Shown in pieces: positions 20,555 to 32,123 of a stretch of 64,000 nt of DNA. The stretch is taken from the NCBI GenBank assembly GCA_036346255.1, contig CM070635.1, forward strand, positions 47,519,715-47,583,714. The letters run 5' to 3'. The translations under genes were made by a program, and so were the position numbers. How positions within the stretch are numbered: the stretch's first letter is position 1; each line of letters begins with the position of its first letter. The DNA comes from Ampelocalamus luodianensis (taxonomy: Eukaryota; Streptophyta; Magnoliopsida; Poales; Poaceae). A model generated the notes under the pieces. The model saw only the letters and a list, made by a program, of their open reading frames with translations, did no database searches and was not told where the DNA came from.

Positions 20555-23500
20555 TGTGAGGACCCCAATTTATTTGGCTTGTAATGCTTAACCAACCGCC
20601 TGGTCCTAGCATCACAAATCAAATAAACTGAGCCTCGAGATATGTATACTTCCCGGAAAGCAGTATACACACCTCACCACAAAATTATGCATCAACTCTA
20701 TTCCAAACATAGAGTCCAAACATCACACTACTAAGCAGAAAGTAACAACAGTAAAACTATTACAGACCAAGGCCGACTGGCCCACAAGATACACAAATAC
20801 ACAAGACAGACAGCGGAAGCAAAAGTGCCATAAGATGGCTATAAACAAAGCCAATCAGCGTGCCTTCAACCCACAAGGCATCTGACCGGACCGCCAAGCC
20901 TAGTCGTCGTACACGAAACGGCAGCACAGCTCACAGAAGTGAGGCCCTTGGGGCTCACCTTCTTCCTCTGCAACAAAAACATTAAGCAAAGCACCTGAGT
21001 ACAAAGATTGTCTTTGTACTCGCAAGACTGACGTGTGAACTAGCAGACCTATACATATGCTACATGCAGGCTTATTTGGTGGAGGCCATATGTTTCATTT
21101 GCACAAAGCCAGATTTGTTTGCAATAATGTAATACAGTTTGAAGGCAAGTTTGCAATTCATTTTTAATGTTGAAATAACAGCGAAATAAAGATAGATACA
21201 AGTAGCCACCTAGAAGTGACTATCCACATAGTCACCACAACATAGTACGAATCCCTGATTCGTACCACCCGTCAAGTTTTAGTTAAAAGGTTGTAGTCTA
21301 ACTCTTGAAAAGCTTACCCAAGCGTGTCCATAACCTAGGACGAAGCTATTCGAATAGTTTTAACCCTGCAGGGGTGTACCACTGTACCCACACTTCAGAC
21401 CGCCTTTAAGCCAAAGCACACTACCGAAGGTATGCCGGCACAGCTAAGTCCTACGAGACTTTTTCCAATATTGTGTATTACCTACGAGCCGCTCGTATGG
21501 ATAAAAATCCATACGCTTACATGGTAAAGCCGAAAAGACAACTATCTTTGCGGGGTAAAGCTTTTCGGACAACTACCATGCTCCCAACACCATCCCTCCT
21601 GCGACCTCCTGCGACCCGGAGCCAATACACGCCAAAGTACTAGGTCAAGAGAGGTCCCATACCCTCTAGTGTGGTTAGCACGTAAAAATGCCTGGGTAAC
21701 AATCCACTCACAAGATGTTCGGTCTTTAATTGACTCGGGCACCATTCCAGTCACACCCAACAGATCACACCAACATACCGTTGTGCCCAAGTCTAAATTA
21801 TTTTGTTTTTCATTTTTAGTTTTCACAATTAAACATAGCAAGAATCTTTGAAACATCTGATTATAGTAAATTTTGTGTGATCCAGTTCTGACTAAGTCGA
21901 TAACCGCCCATTTCTACCGATACTAAGCATGTCTAAGCAATTGGAATCGTTTCTACTAAGTGACAAGAGATCATCCAACGATCTCTAATCACAGCAAAAT
22001 AACCTAGGCTCAGGTAGTAGAGATCAGTATTTCACCTACAGGATATGCAACTCTGATTTAACTAATCAATTTAACACAAATTAAGCAATGCATACATATA
22101 GCGAAACAAAATATTAGACTTTAAAATACTGGGATTAACATGATCAAAGCGCTTGCACATCTGCTGTTGCTCGGGATGCTCAACCTGTTGCAGAGGATCA
22201 CTCTCGAGAATACCAGAACCGTTGCAATCTATCGATCGAGCAAAACAACGAATAAGAACAAATAACACCGACAAGACTCAATCAATCAATAACAATAAAA
22301 CATGCCAAAACTTTACACAGTAGCCTAAACATGATCTAACACATTTTTAGAAACAGAGAATGATTTATTTGAATTGGTGATGAATTTTCTAGCAATTTCC
22401 TAAGCTAACATACACATCAAAGCACTAGTTAATTACTTAGCAAAATTTTATGAACAGAAACAGTATCTAAAACCTATCCTGATAAAAAGAGCACTAAAAA
22501 TGAAAATTTACAGAATTGGATTCACTGGATTTGGACAATTAATGAGAGAGATATGAATTTTCTAATTTGGAAAATACATAAAACACCATTTAATCAAAAA
22601 CCAGATTTTTGCTAACAGAGACAAGGTTGATACTAAATTTAGTAAATAGTACATTTAAAATAAAAATTAACAGCACTGGTTTCATGCAATTTGGAGAAAA
22701 ATTGAATTAGTTATGCATTTTACAATTTAAGTGCAAGTCTGAACATTTTAATTAAACCTATTTCTAAACAAATTTTAAAATCCAACTTCTGGAGCTGAAC
22801 TAATCCTCTACCCAATTTTAGATTAAACTTTAGACAATACCAAAGCTATCAAAATTTGAAACAACTGAAAAGGACTTACAACCAATTAGATATGAATTTC
22901 TAAAGTTTAACACAATTTCTGGTTGATAAATAAATCCTACTGGAATAATCAAAAACCATACTCAAAGGGAAACGACGTGGCTCTATCTAGACCGCTGATC
23001 CGGCATCGAACGGCACACAACGATCGCAGTTCAAACTGCTCGCGTCCGACAAAGCAATGAGCGTGAGCTCGATCTTGCGGCGTGTCGCCGGCGAGCCAAG
23101 CCCCGCGATGCGACGCGGGCCAAAATGGGTTCTGATGCTATCGCGCACCGACCATGGCGGAACATCACCGGAGGTGGACCACGGCCCGGCGGCGCGGCGG
23201 CGCGGCGGAGAGAACCTCACGGCAAAAACGGCACGTGCGTTTCGGCCGGACTCTAAGCGACTTAGCGTGCGCATGAGTACCAGTGGGTCACCGTGAACTC
23301 ACCGGGATGACGCGGAGGAGAGGAGGTGGTCGAAGAGTAGCTGACGACGATGAACCGAGCAGCGCGAGCGGTCAACGGCAGCGAGGACCTGAGGCGAACG
23401 AGAGAGCGAGTGAGTGATGGAGACAGGTAGAGGGAACCCAGAAGATGCTTACGGAGGAAGGAATCGAGCTCGAGCTCGCTGGAGAAGACGCGGCGGCGGA

Positions 23501-24688
23501 AGAGGCGGGTTCGGCCGAGTTGGAGAAGAAATGACGCTGCGACTCCACGGCGCGAAACCCAAATCACTTGAGGGTTTGCTTCGAGGTGCGGGACACACGG
23601 ACGCTGATCGGCCGAGGTCGGGATCACCGGAGCAATGGAATGCACGGAAGCGGCGGCGGCACTCACGGCTCGAGCTCGGTGAAGAACGGGCGAGGAGAAG
23701 AAAGCGAGGTAGGAAGGCCCTCGGTGGCTTTTGTAGGAGCAGCGGAGGCGGCGAGGTGAGGCGGTGGGCGGTGAAGTGACCGGCGGCTCGGCGTGGCGGC
23801 ATGCATGCGGCGGCAGGCCGCGCGAGTGTGCGCGCGGCGGTGCGCGGAGAGAAGGGCGCGGGCGCGCGCGCCGCGTGGAGAGAGGGTGCTGCAGGTGGGA
23901 CCGAGTTGTCAGCGAGAGAGAAAGGGGGCGGCTTGAGTCGGAGTCTGGTGCGGCGCGACGAGTTGGTTTAACTCGATCAAGATCATGTCGACCGTTGGAT
24001 CTGAGATGGACGGTTGAGATCAAGCGGTGCAATCGGACAGGTCGATTGATTCGACGCACGCGAGCCGCACGATCTGCATCGGACGGTCGATAGTGATCGG
24101 GCTCGAGGCGGTGCAGTTAGTTGGCGCGACCGAGTCACTTAGGTGCGGTCGGACTCGAGCTCGAGTTAGGTTTGAGCCCGAGGAACAGTAGTTCCAGAGT
24201 TTGATTTTTAAAAGGCTGAGATGATTGGGGAATTTTTAGAGGTAGCTCCTGAGCTCCAAAAATTCCGAAATTTTTATGGTAGCTACTTGGGACATAGGAC
24301 AACCTTGTGTAAATTTTCCAGGAATTTTCATGTACTAGATTTCTCCCAAGAAAATTCAAAAGCTGCTGTCCAGAGGTTTGACCAGATTTCTAAACTGGTT
24401 TGACTTGGCCATTTGAAATAGCAAACAAAATCTAAAAATTGTGAAATTTTTCAGAGAGGTAACTAGGATGATCAAGATGATAGGAAAAATATTCCTAGAG
24501 GATTATCACAAGTTTGAGGTTGATAATTTTGTTGACAACAACTATCATTCACAAGAATTAAATCTTAGAATGGAAATTGTTTAGGGAAAATTTGGAAAAC
24601 TTCCAAATGACTTCATGAGACAACAAAAGTTTTTATTTCTCCTCATATTTTACATTTGAAACACAAACCCTAAGTTAGGGCTGTTACA
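20555..24688 (-). mobile_element. Reversed solo LTR, Tekay-like Gypsy
   Basis: Read on the minus strand, an LTR of 4134 bp starts TGTAACAGCCC at 24688 and ends GGTCCTCACA at 20555. The flanks GCCAC and ACCAC agree at four of five bases, so the duplication is imperfect or partly decayed. The reverse complement of the shared grass LTR block (CCCTGCAGGG, TTCGAATAG, GTGTCC) lies at about 21317-21392. Its GC-rich part (22980-24130) gives many spurious open frames. No coding region or primer-binding site is attached. Confidence 0.78.
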
Positions 24689-26043
24689 ACCACCCCATCG
24701 CCGGCGCTGCGTGCAACCCATGCGCCGCCGCCTCGGGTTGTCTTCGGCATCACCGCCGCCACCCGTGGGTAGAACATCCCCACAGGGTTTCATTTTGCCC
24801 CTTCCCACCGGCCGTCACCATGCCCCTCGCCGGTGCCGTCTCACGCTCTGGCCCATAAGTCATACTCCCATTCATTTCCTTCTTTCTCTTCCAAGTGGGC
24901 CCAAGCTATCATATTCACTGCTTTGTGTTGGAAAAATTCAGAACAGTAGATTCCATAATTTTCCTTTCTCTTTTTTTCCCTAGATTTTCATCATTTTATG
25001 TGAAAACCAAACTTCTGGTTATTCGTTCTCCTTCATACGAACTCTGATTCTCTCGATTTTTGTTTCTAAATTTTTCTAAATTCAAGATCTTTCTATTAGC
25101 AGTGGTTTTGTTCAATTTGGAGTTCATTTTATTTGATTTTGTATTTATTTGATTTACTCGTCTATTTGTTTATTTTTCTAGCGTGAATGTCCGAGTAGAG
25201 TTCGAAGATGCGGAAGAGCCCCTGATCGAGCAAGCGTAAGACTTTCAAGAACAACTTGCTTTTAACCCAGGTGAGTCAACACTTTGATCATATTAAACCT
25301 ACTTTTGTGCAAATTTATATTATTTTAAATTATCAAATTGCATACTTCATTCCTTATGCAAATATATGTCAAATTGTAAGGTAGTTACATGCCAATTTGA
25401 TACTTTAGTGTTATTATTATACCATCCTTTGGCATTTGAATTACATAATCCTTGTCACCCTAGATAATTAAGTGGTAACTTTACTAGTTATATGTCATAC
25501 TTAAGCGTCATGTTAGTCTTGCTTAAGTATCAGGGTATTAATTGCCTAATCATCATATTTTAAACACAAAACTTGTTTTGGGCAGTCATTGGAGGGAAAT
25601 GACTGGTATATTTGAGATAACATAGTTTTACACTTCTCAAAACCCTAATAATTTGCTATTACCACATCTGGGCAGATGGTAAGATAGTTGGTACGAATGT
25701 AGCATGAGAAATAGTGGTATATGGTATGTACCATCCAAATAACTTTAAGGATTTAATCCTGTGATGACCTCCCAATGTAAAACGGTGCAAACATAAGTTT
25801 ATAATGGTATCGACCTAGCTAAATAATTTGTATCCACCCGTGCGAGTTGCACTATTGGAGTGACCCACGAGTCATGTCGTTAGTTTTAAGCCGTCATGGA
25901 CACGGGTCGTATCGCTGGTGTAAGCCGCCGTGTGGCGCAAGAGGAGTTCTGGGTGTGGTTGACGTAACCACCCTCAGATGAAACCTTAGCGGGTGTAACT
26001 TACACTGGGGGATGCATCGTAAAGGCTTTGTGATGATCTCTTT
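24689..26043 (+). mobile_element. Tekay-like LTR, left part (continues at 38910)
   Basis: From about 25020 the sequence follows 4230-5280 of the first solo LTR in order (shared landmarks GAGTCAACACTTTGATCAT, AAACCTTAGCGGGTGTAACT), at clearly lower identity, so it is a related family member. It stops at the TCTTT duplication of the Copia element at 26044 and resumes after 38909. The left edge adjoins the reversed solo LTR and its true start was not found. Confidence 0.75.
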
Positions 26044-26684
26044 TGTTAGACTATGTGGCCATGTCTAGAATATAGTGATGAATAATTGACAATATTAGGT
26101 ACTGATGTTATTTGAGACATGTGGCGCGTGTGGACTTATGTTGATCAAGTTGAAAAGAACTTGTGCCGGAAAAATATGTTGTTTTGGTCTTTGCATGTGC
26201 AGGGTAACTCGGAGGTGATCGTGGTCTACGGCGGTGACCGGAGGTGGCTTGGTGCGAAGTCATGGTCCAGAGGGTCAAGGATGTTGGAGGAGACGGTCGG
26301 GTTCGAGTTGGGCGCATGGAGATCAAAGATAGATGGTGCGTGTTGGACCTACGGAGGTGCGGTCCGAAGGCTATGACACATGACAATTTTGGGGTGTCCA
26401 AAATTGGAAAGCCTACGAATTGGGTGTCCAAAATTGGAAAGCCTAGGAAATTGCCGTGAGGGCTTTGACTGTCGTGGATTTTGTCTTGTGCGTGAGAAAA
26501 AAAATATCTACGTATTCTTCTATGCGCGTCCAACCTCCCGAGCGAGTGCTGCGCGTCAATCCTGCCGAGCGGACACAACGACGCGGTGCTGTCGGCGACT
26601 TGATTCTTCTGTTCAGATTGTTCGGGTAAGAAAAATCTACCAAAATCATTCACCCCCTCTCTGATTGCAGTATTCGATCCTACA
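26044..26684 (+). repeat. 5' LTR of the gag-only Copia element (internally deleted)
   Basis: It starts TGTTAGACTA and ends GATCCTACA. Compared with the 3' LTR it lacks roughly 500 bp after CCTACGAATTGGG and carries instead a second copy of a ~31-bp unit (GTGTCCAAAATTGGAAAGCC) at 26395-26455. Confidence 0.88.
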
Positions 26685-26686
26685 AG

Positions 26687-26697
26687 TGGTATCAGAG
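26687..26697 (+). other. Primer-binding site (initiator tRNA-Met type)
   Basis: TGGTATCAGAG lies two bases after the 5' LTR end. Confidence 0.85.
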
Positions 26698-26707
26698 TAA
26701 GGTTATT

Positions 26708-29160
26708 ATGGCGTCAGAGAGGTATGTAAATCCTCCCCCCATGCTAGATAGTACTGATTTTGAGTTTTGGAAGTGTCGTATGCAAGCTTATATTGAGGCT
26801 CAAGGTAGTGATGTTTGGAATAAAGTTTCTAGACCTTATGAGGTTCCTGTTACTATAACTAATATAAATAAAACAGATGTTGATCTAAATGCTCAAGCTC
26901 ATAACTTGTTGTTTCAAGGGATTTCTCGCAAAGAATTTGATCGTGCGGCTCATATTAATTCTTCCCACTTAATATGGAAGACTCTTTGCGATTATTATGA
27001 AGGAATGACTAAAATTAAGAAAGTGCGTAAAAATCTTTATCAAAAAGAATATTCTGATTTTGCTATGAAGTCTGGTGAATCTATTGATGATCTTTTTACT
27101 CGTTTTGAGAAAATATTGAGTAATTTGCGCGGTGTTAATGTTATTCCTACTGATGAAGATAACACAACCAAAATTTTGATATCTTTAGGTTCTGAGTGGT
27201 TGATGGTTGTCACAACAATCAATCAAACTATCGATCTAGATACTTTAACCATGGATGATCTTTTCTCTAGATTGAAAATATACGAGATGGAAACTTTGCC
27301 ATCTAAGATTGATAAATCTTCATCTTTAGCACTTATGACTAACCCCGTGCGGCTGCTTTGTCGAGTTTTTTTTCTTTGTCTGCTTTGTCTTCTTTTTCAG
27401 ATGAATAGTTCGAACAGCTCTCTGAAGAGGATTTGTTGTTGATCTCCTCACGGGCATACAAGGCACTCAACAACATAAGGATGAGGAAGCGAGGTGGTAT
27501 GTCAAGTTCGATCAGGTGCTATGAGTGTGACGAGTCAGGTCACATTAAGGTGGATTGTACCAAGCTCAAGGGGAAGGTGATCAAGAATGACAAGAATTAC
27601 CGTCGTCGGCCATCCAAGAACAACAACATCAAGGGTGACAATTTTCGTCAAAAATTGGCTAAAAAGTTACTTTCAGCTATCGAGCATTTTGATCTGAGTG
27701 ATGTGAAATATGAGAGTTGCGATGACGACGACCACGACAATAATGATGCTAAAGGTAAGAAGAAGAACAACGACGACTTCACGGGCATGTGCTTCATGGC
27801 AAAAACGACAACGACGACGACGATAACAGTGATCCCGATGAGGTAAGACCATCATATGATGAACTTGAAGATGGTTTGATTAAACTTGCTATTGAATTGA
27901 AAAAGACTAAAAATAAACTAAAAGAAAATAATAGTCTTGTTGTAAGCTTAAATTCTAAAATTAATAGACTTAGAGTTTCTATTCCTGATGATGAATCTTG
28001 TGAGTCTTGTCAAGTTTTACACTCTGAGTTAGAGACTGCTAGAACAATTAATGTATCAACCTTTGTTCAACTTGAGGATGTAACTGCTAAACTTGATGAA
28101 CTAAGATTGACACATGATTCTTGTAATGAAAAGTTAAAACTTGCAAAATGATGAAATTGAAAAACTCAAGTTTAGTTCTCCTACATGTTTAGAGTTAAGT
28201 ACCTCAAATACTCAGATTAAAACTTGCTATAATTGTGGATTGCTAGAAGCTAGATTTAATTCATCTCAGGAAACAATTCAACAGATGCTCTATCATGAGA
28301 TAGTTTCTTGCTCTAACTGTCCTAAACTCACCATGGAAATAGAAGCTTTGACTAGACAACTTAACGATTTTGCTGAAAAAGAAAGGTTGGCTCAGTCTAA
28401 TGCTTCTAAGAAGATTGTGAATGAATCTGTCACATGCACTGTTTGTCCTTCTCTAGCTAAAAAAATTGAGTATCTTAAGGATACTTTAGAAAGATTTTCT
28501 TTTGACAAGAAAATTTTGAATATGATTCTAGACAAGTCAAAAGTAAGTATTAAAAATCATGGTCTAGGATTTAATTTTGTTGAGCATGCTAAGAATAATC
28601 CTCCTATAGTTGTTAAGTTTCTTGAACCTGGAAAATTTAAAGTAAAATCTGAACCAAAACAAATTGTGTTTAAATCTGCTGGTTTTGTGCAAAGCTCTTC
28701 TACTAATGTTGTAGGTGCTAGCTTATCATCTCAAAAGAATTCTGATTATGTTAAATTTTATTTTACCTATTGTGGTAGAGATGGGCACTTGCATGAATTT
28801 TGCTTTAGGCGTGTTAAGAAAGAGAAAAAGGAAAGATTAAATGCTTTAAGACAAAAACGTGCATCTTCTTTTGTTGTTCCTAAAACTAATGCAAAAGCTA
28901 GGTTTTTAGATAACTTTTATGACGATTTTAAATCTGTTTCACGTGCTGGTTTGGGTTATAATTCAAATAATGTTTATTCAGCATTGCCTGCGTTTCAAGG
29001 GGCAGTTAGGCAGTCTTCTTTTTGGCGTTCTGATCGCTCACACACACATGTTTCTAGTTCTAGTTTTGCTGCACCTGTTCATCATATATCTCAGTACTGG
29101 ATTCCTAAATCTTATTTCACTAACCCCAGTACTGTGAGACCGATGTTTCCTATGATGTGA
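26708..29160 (+). pseudogene. Large Copia gag protein, frameshifted
   Basis: It starts MASERYVNPPPMLDSTDFEF at the ATG at 26708, a gag N-terminus of the UBN2/DUF4219 type, with the typical ISRKEFDRAAHINSSHLIWK and FTRFEKILSNLRGV motifs. Frameshifts near 27380, 27830 and 28145 break it into four overlapping pieces. A CCHC knuckle (CYECDESGHIKVDC) lies near 27520-27561. A long Lys/Glu/Asn-rich coiled-coil-like part follows, with Cys-pairs such as CESC, CYNC, CSNC and CTVC at regular intervals. A second knuckle-like motif (CGRDGHLHEFC) lies near 28770. Length, about 800 codons, is far above a usual Copia gag and fits the SIRE/Maximus lineage. It is AT-rich and may once have acted in trans with an autonomous partner. 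Confidence 0.82.
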
Positions 29161-29460
29161 TGTATGAACAACTGACGAAGCTGGAGAACATAAGCTTGAT
29201 TTGATTGCAGTCTTTTACGTCATTGCTTGATTGGAACACCTGATGGTTCTTCACTTTCTTTGATGGCTTCCAAGAGATTTCACTTTCTAAGAGACCATAT
29301 GGAAAGGGTGATGTTGCTCTACACCTTGTTGAGTTTGAATTATAGTTTGATGATATTCTCACAAAACCGCTTGATTCTGCACGGCTTGCTCTTTTGTGAA
29401 GTGAGTTGGGTGTGTTGCATCCTGTGGGATTATTTTGAGGGGGAGCTTGTTGTTTAAATT
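29161..29460 (+). pseudogene. Remnant of Copia RNase H C-terminus
   Basis: The stretch from about 29270 encodes, in mixed frames, the tail of Copia RNase H: a RFHFLRDHMERG-like piece, a LVEFE-like piece and an FTKPLD-like piece, followed by a TTTTGAGGGGGAGC purine run. Everything between gag and this tail has been lost, which marks the size of the pol deletion. Confidence 0.6.
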
Positions 29461-29756
29461 TCAGAAGCTTTGCTTATTATACTTGTCAAACAATTCATCA
29501 GGTCCAAGCCATTGAAATCAAATGAGTTGTAGAGCTCTCGTTAACATATTTACTCATGTGATGTGTAGCTTTGATCATGACTGGTATTAATTAATTTGTC
29601 ACATTTGAACTAAAACATGACATGGCAGAATACGTTGACTAGATTGTTTATAGTTATTACTTTGCGATGTTCAACGAAAAGGATTAACTTGATTGTGAGT
29701 TTTATTTTAAATCTTGGCTGAGGCTTGTTTGTCTCTTATTGCAATCTTTTTATGCT

Positions 29757-29767
29757 CATATATATAT

Positions 29768-29864
<97 letters not shown>
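29757..29864. repeat. (TA)n(CA)n(TA)n(CA)n compound microsatellite
   Basis: A short TA run is followed by about 30 CA units, about ten TA units and five CA units. It explains the His/Thr-rich and Cys/Val-rich open frames here, which are not genes. Confidence 0.92.
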
Positions 29865-29885
29865 ATGAGAAATAGTCAATTGCAA

Positions 29886-30102
29886 AGATGTATGCTTCAA
29901 GCATGCCATACATATATATGTACCTCTAAAAAAATGCTCAAATAAAAGATGTATGCTTCAAGCATACCATACATACATATGTATCTATATAATAAAAAAA
30001 GTACTCAAATGAAAAGAAGTATGCTTCAAGCATGCCATCAGTGAAAAGAAGTGTGCTATAAGCATGCCATCAATGAAAAAAGTATGCTACAAACATGCCA
30101 CA
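29886..30102. repeat. Five degenerate tandem repeats with an inner palindrome
   Basis: Units begin at about 29888, 29949, 30018, 30048 and 30080 and share RTATGCTTCAAGCATRCCA. The core ATGCTTCAAGCAT is close to self-complementary. Unit length falls from about 61 to 32 bp. They lie in the 3' untranslated part of the gag-only Copia element. Confidence 0.75.
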
Positions 30103-30644
30103 TGCTTAAGAATTGAGTGTGGAGCAATAGGTTGCTACATGAGACTGCTAGCTCATCTAGATTTAAAATTTGCTTCACTTTTAGGCTTTAACTTTTTATT
30201 GTGATATCTCATTGTGCTATCTATAATCGGTTTGGTCATTGTTGAGATGCCTATCATTAATTTAAATTGCTTAGTCATTCTAAAGGCTTGTTTTGACATT
30301 GCTATATGGTATATGACTTTATATGATCCTGATAGCTCTACTAAAAAGATGGTTTGGTTACTTTATTAAATCAAGGTGAAGTGACTTGGATAATCTACAA
30401 AGTTTCTTGTTTTTTACTCTCCTTGCTCCTTTTTCTTAGAATTATTCTTTCTCTAAAGTTCTTGATGATTACGTTGCCAAAGGGGGAGAAAATGGGAGAA
30501 ATTTGCTTCCCTTGTGTTGAGGGGGAGCTTTTCTGACTTTTTAGCTTCAGTTCTTCACTTATATCTGTTTTGAAGCTTCTGCATTTTTCTATTACTCATT
30601 ATGCAATCTTGAAATATTGTCAATGTATTCATCAAGGGGGAGAT

Positions 30645-31620
30645 TGTTAGACCATGTGGCCATGTCTAGAATATAGTGATGAATAATTGACAATGTTGGG
30701 TACTGATGTTATTTGAGGCGTGTGGCGTGTGTGGACTTATGTCGGTCAAGTTGAAAAGAACTTGTGCCGAAAAATATGTTGTTTTGGTCTTTGTATTTGC
30801 AGGGTAACTCGGAGGTGATCGTGGTCTACGGCGGTGACCGAGAGGTGGCTTAGTGTGAAGTCATAGTCCAGAGGGTCAAGGATGCTAGAGGAGACGATCG
30901 GGCTCGAGTTGGGGCGCATGGAGATCAAAGATAGATGGTGCGTGTTGGACCTACGGAGGTGCGGTCCGAAGGCTATAACACATGACAATTTTGGGGTGTC
31001 CAAAATTGAAAAGCCTACAAATTGGGCTTTAGTTGATTTTTGTAATCAAGTGTTAAGCCCACGTATTAGGCTCTAAGTCTAGTAGGCCGTACGTGGGTGA
31101 TTAAGGTTTTGAGACTATACGTGTCTGAGGGACGCGCGAGGGACTATTGGCTGCGGCGACTGTGTGTTTAGCAGGGGTAGCCTTTGCATGCTTGTGAGAG
31201 ATGAGCAAGTTTTTACTGTAGCGACATTAAGTGCAATCGGCAGAAAAGAAAGAATTGTCATGTGCTTTAGAGGCTGTGCGTGAGATGTTGGCAGCTTGTG
31301 CTCTATTCATGCAATAGTCTCGGTGGCAGTAGACGTGGCATGTACTGAGCGGCGGCTTGCTTAGTTACATGACAATAGATGCTATTTGGATTAGGAGATT
31401 CTGGCCATGAAAGCTATTGGATGTTGCATCATCAATAATGTCTATGAGAGAGAAGGTCCTGCATTGAGTTAATGAAGAATATTGTCAGGAGAGCTGTGGC
31501 GACAGGTGCTTTTGTGCATGCGCGTGTCCGAGCTTCAAGGAAATTGCCATGAGGGCTTTGACTGTCGTGGATTTTGTCTTGTGCGTGAGAAAACAAAATA
31601 GATCTACATATTCTTCTATG
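30645..31620 (+). repeat. 3' LTR of the gag-only Copia element, first part
   Basis: It starts TGTTAGACCA after the polypurine tract and matches the 5' LTR at both ends. The central ~500 bp are present here and absent in the 5' copy. It is cut at CTATG by the nested Copia element and resumes at 38752. Confidence 0.88.
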
Positions 31621-31882
31621 TGTTGAGAAACCGTCGCTGGCAAGTCCAGTCCGAGCGATTACCTCGTATACAAAATCAGAATCGTAAGAACGATGCAAGA
31701 ACACAAGAACACAACAATAGATGAAAACACAGGTATGAGAGGGGACTGCAGGCTGCTCTTTATTGCTCTTTCAATAATGAATTGTGTACATGATTGGGGG
31801 GGTCCCCTCTCCTATTTATAGTCTACAGTAGATGAGGTGCCCACCCGGACCCGGACTCCTGGCCGGGCCCGGTTTCCTAATA
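31621..31882 (-). repeat. LTR (transcriptional 3') of the nested minus-strand Copia
   Basis: 262 bp, matching 38489-38746 with an unusual set of differences: where this copy has CAG or CTG the other mostly has CG, CGA or TTG. Confidence 0.88.
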
Positions 31883-32123
31883 CTCCCCCTTGGGCTCTCA
31901 TCCTTCATGTTCATGCCTCGCTAAAACTCCATAAAAACCCAGTGGGAAAAATTTGGAGAAAGAGTACATGTATCATGTTCTGCTATGTCGCACGAATTGC
32001 CTCATTAAAAACCTTAACCGAGAAACTTCAGGAAAAACTCGTCAAGGGAAAAGAGTACAATTCACCCAATTTATTTAATCTTCAAGATTTATTCTTTGGG
32101 TACTCGACCTTCGTGATCAAGCT

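Larger units (their letters stand above)
29461..30633 (+). other. 3' untranslated part of the gag-only Copia element
   Basis: No coding sequence is visible. The stretch holds a (CA)n/(TA)n microsatellite, a degenerate tandem repeat (29886-30102) and two further AAGGGGGAG-like purine runs near 30478 and 30518 before the true polypurine tract at 30634. Confidence 0.6.

Noticed and set aside
27673..27855. Val-rich minus-strand frame
   Set aside because: Antisense shadow of the Asp/Asn-rich gag codons.
29707..29945. 68-codon open frames on both strands
   Set aside because: Translations of the (CA)n/(TA)n microsatellite.
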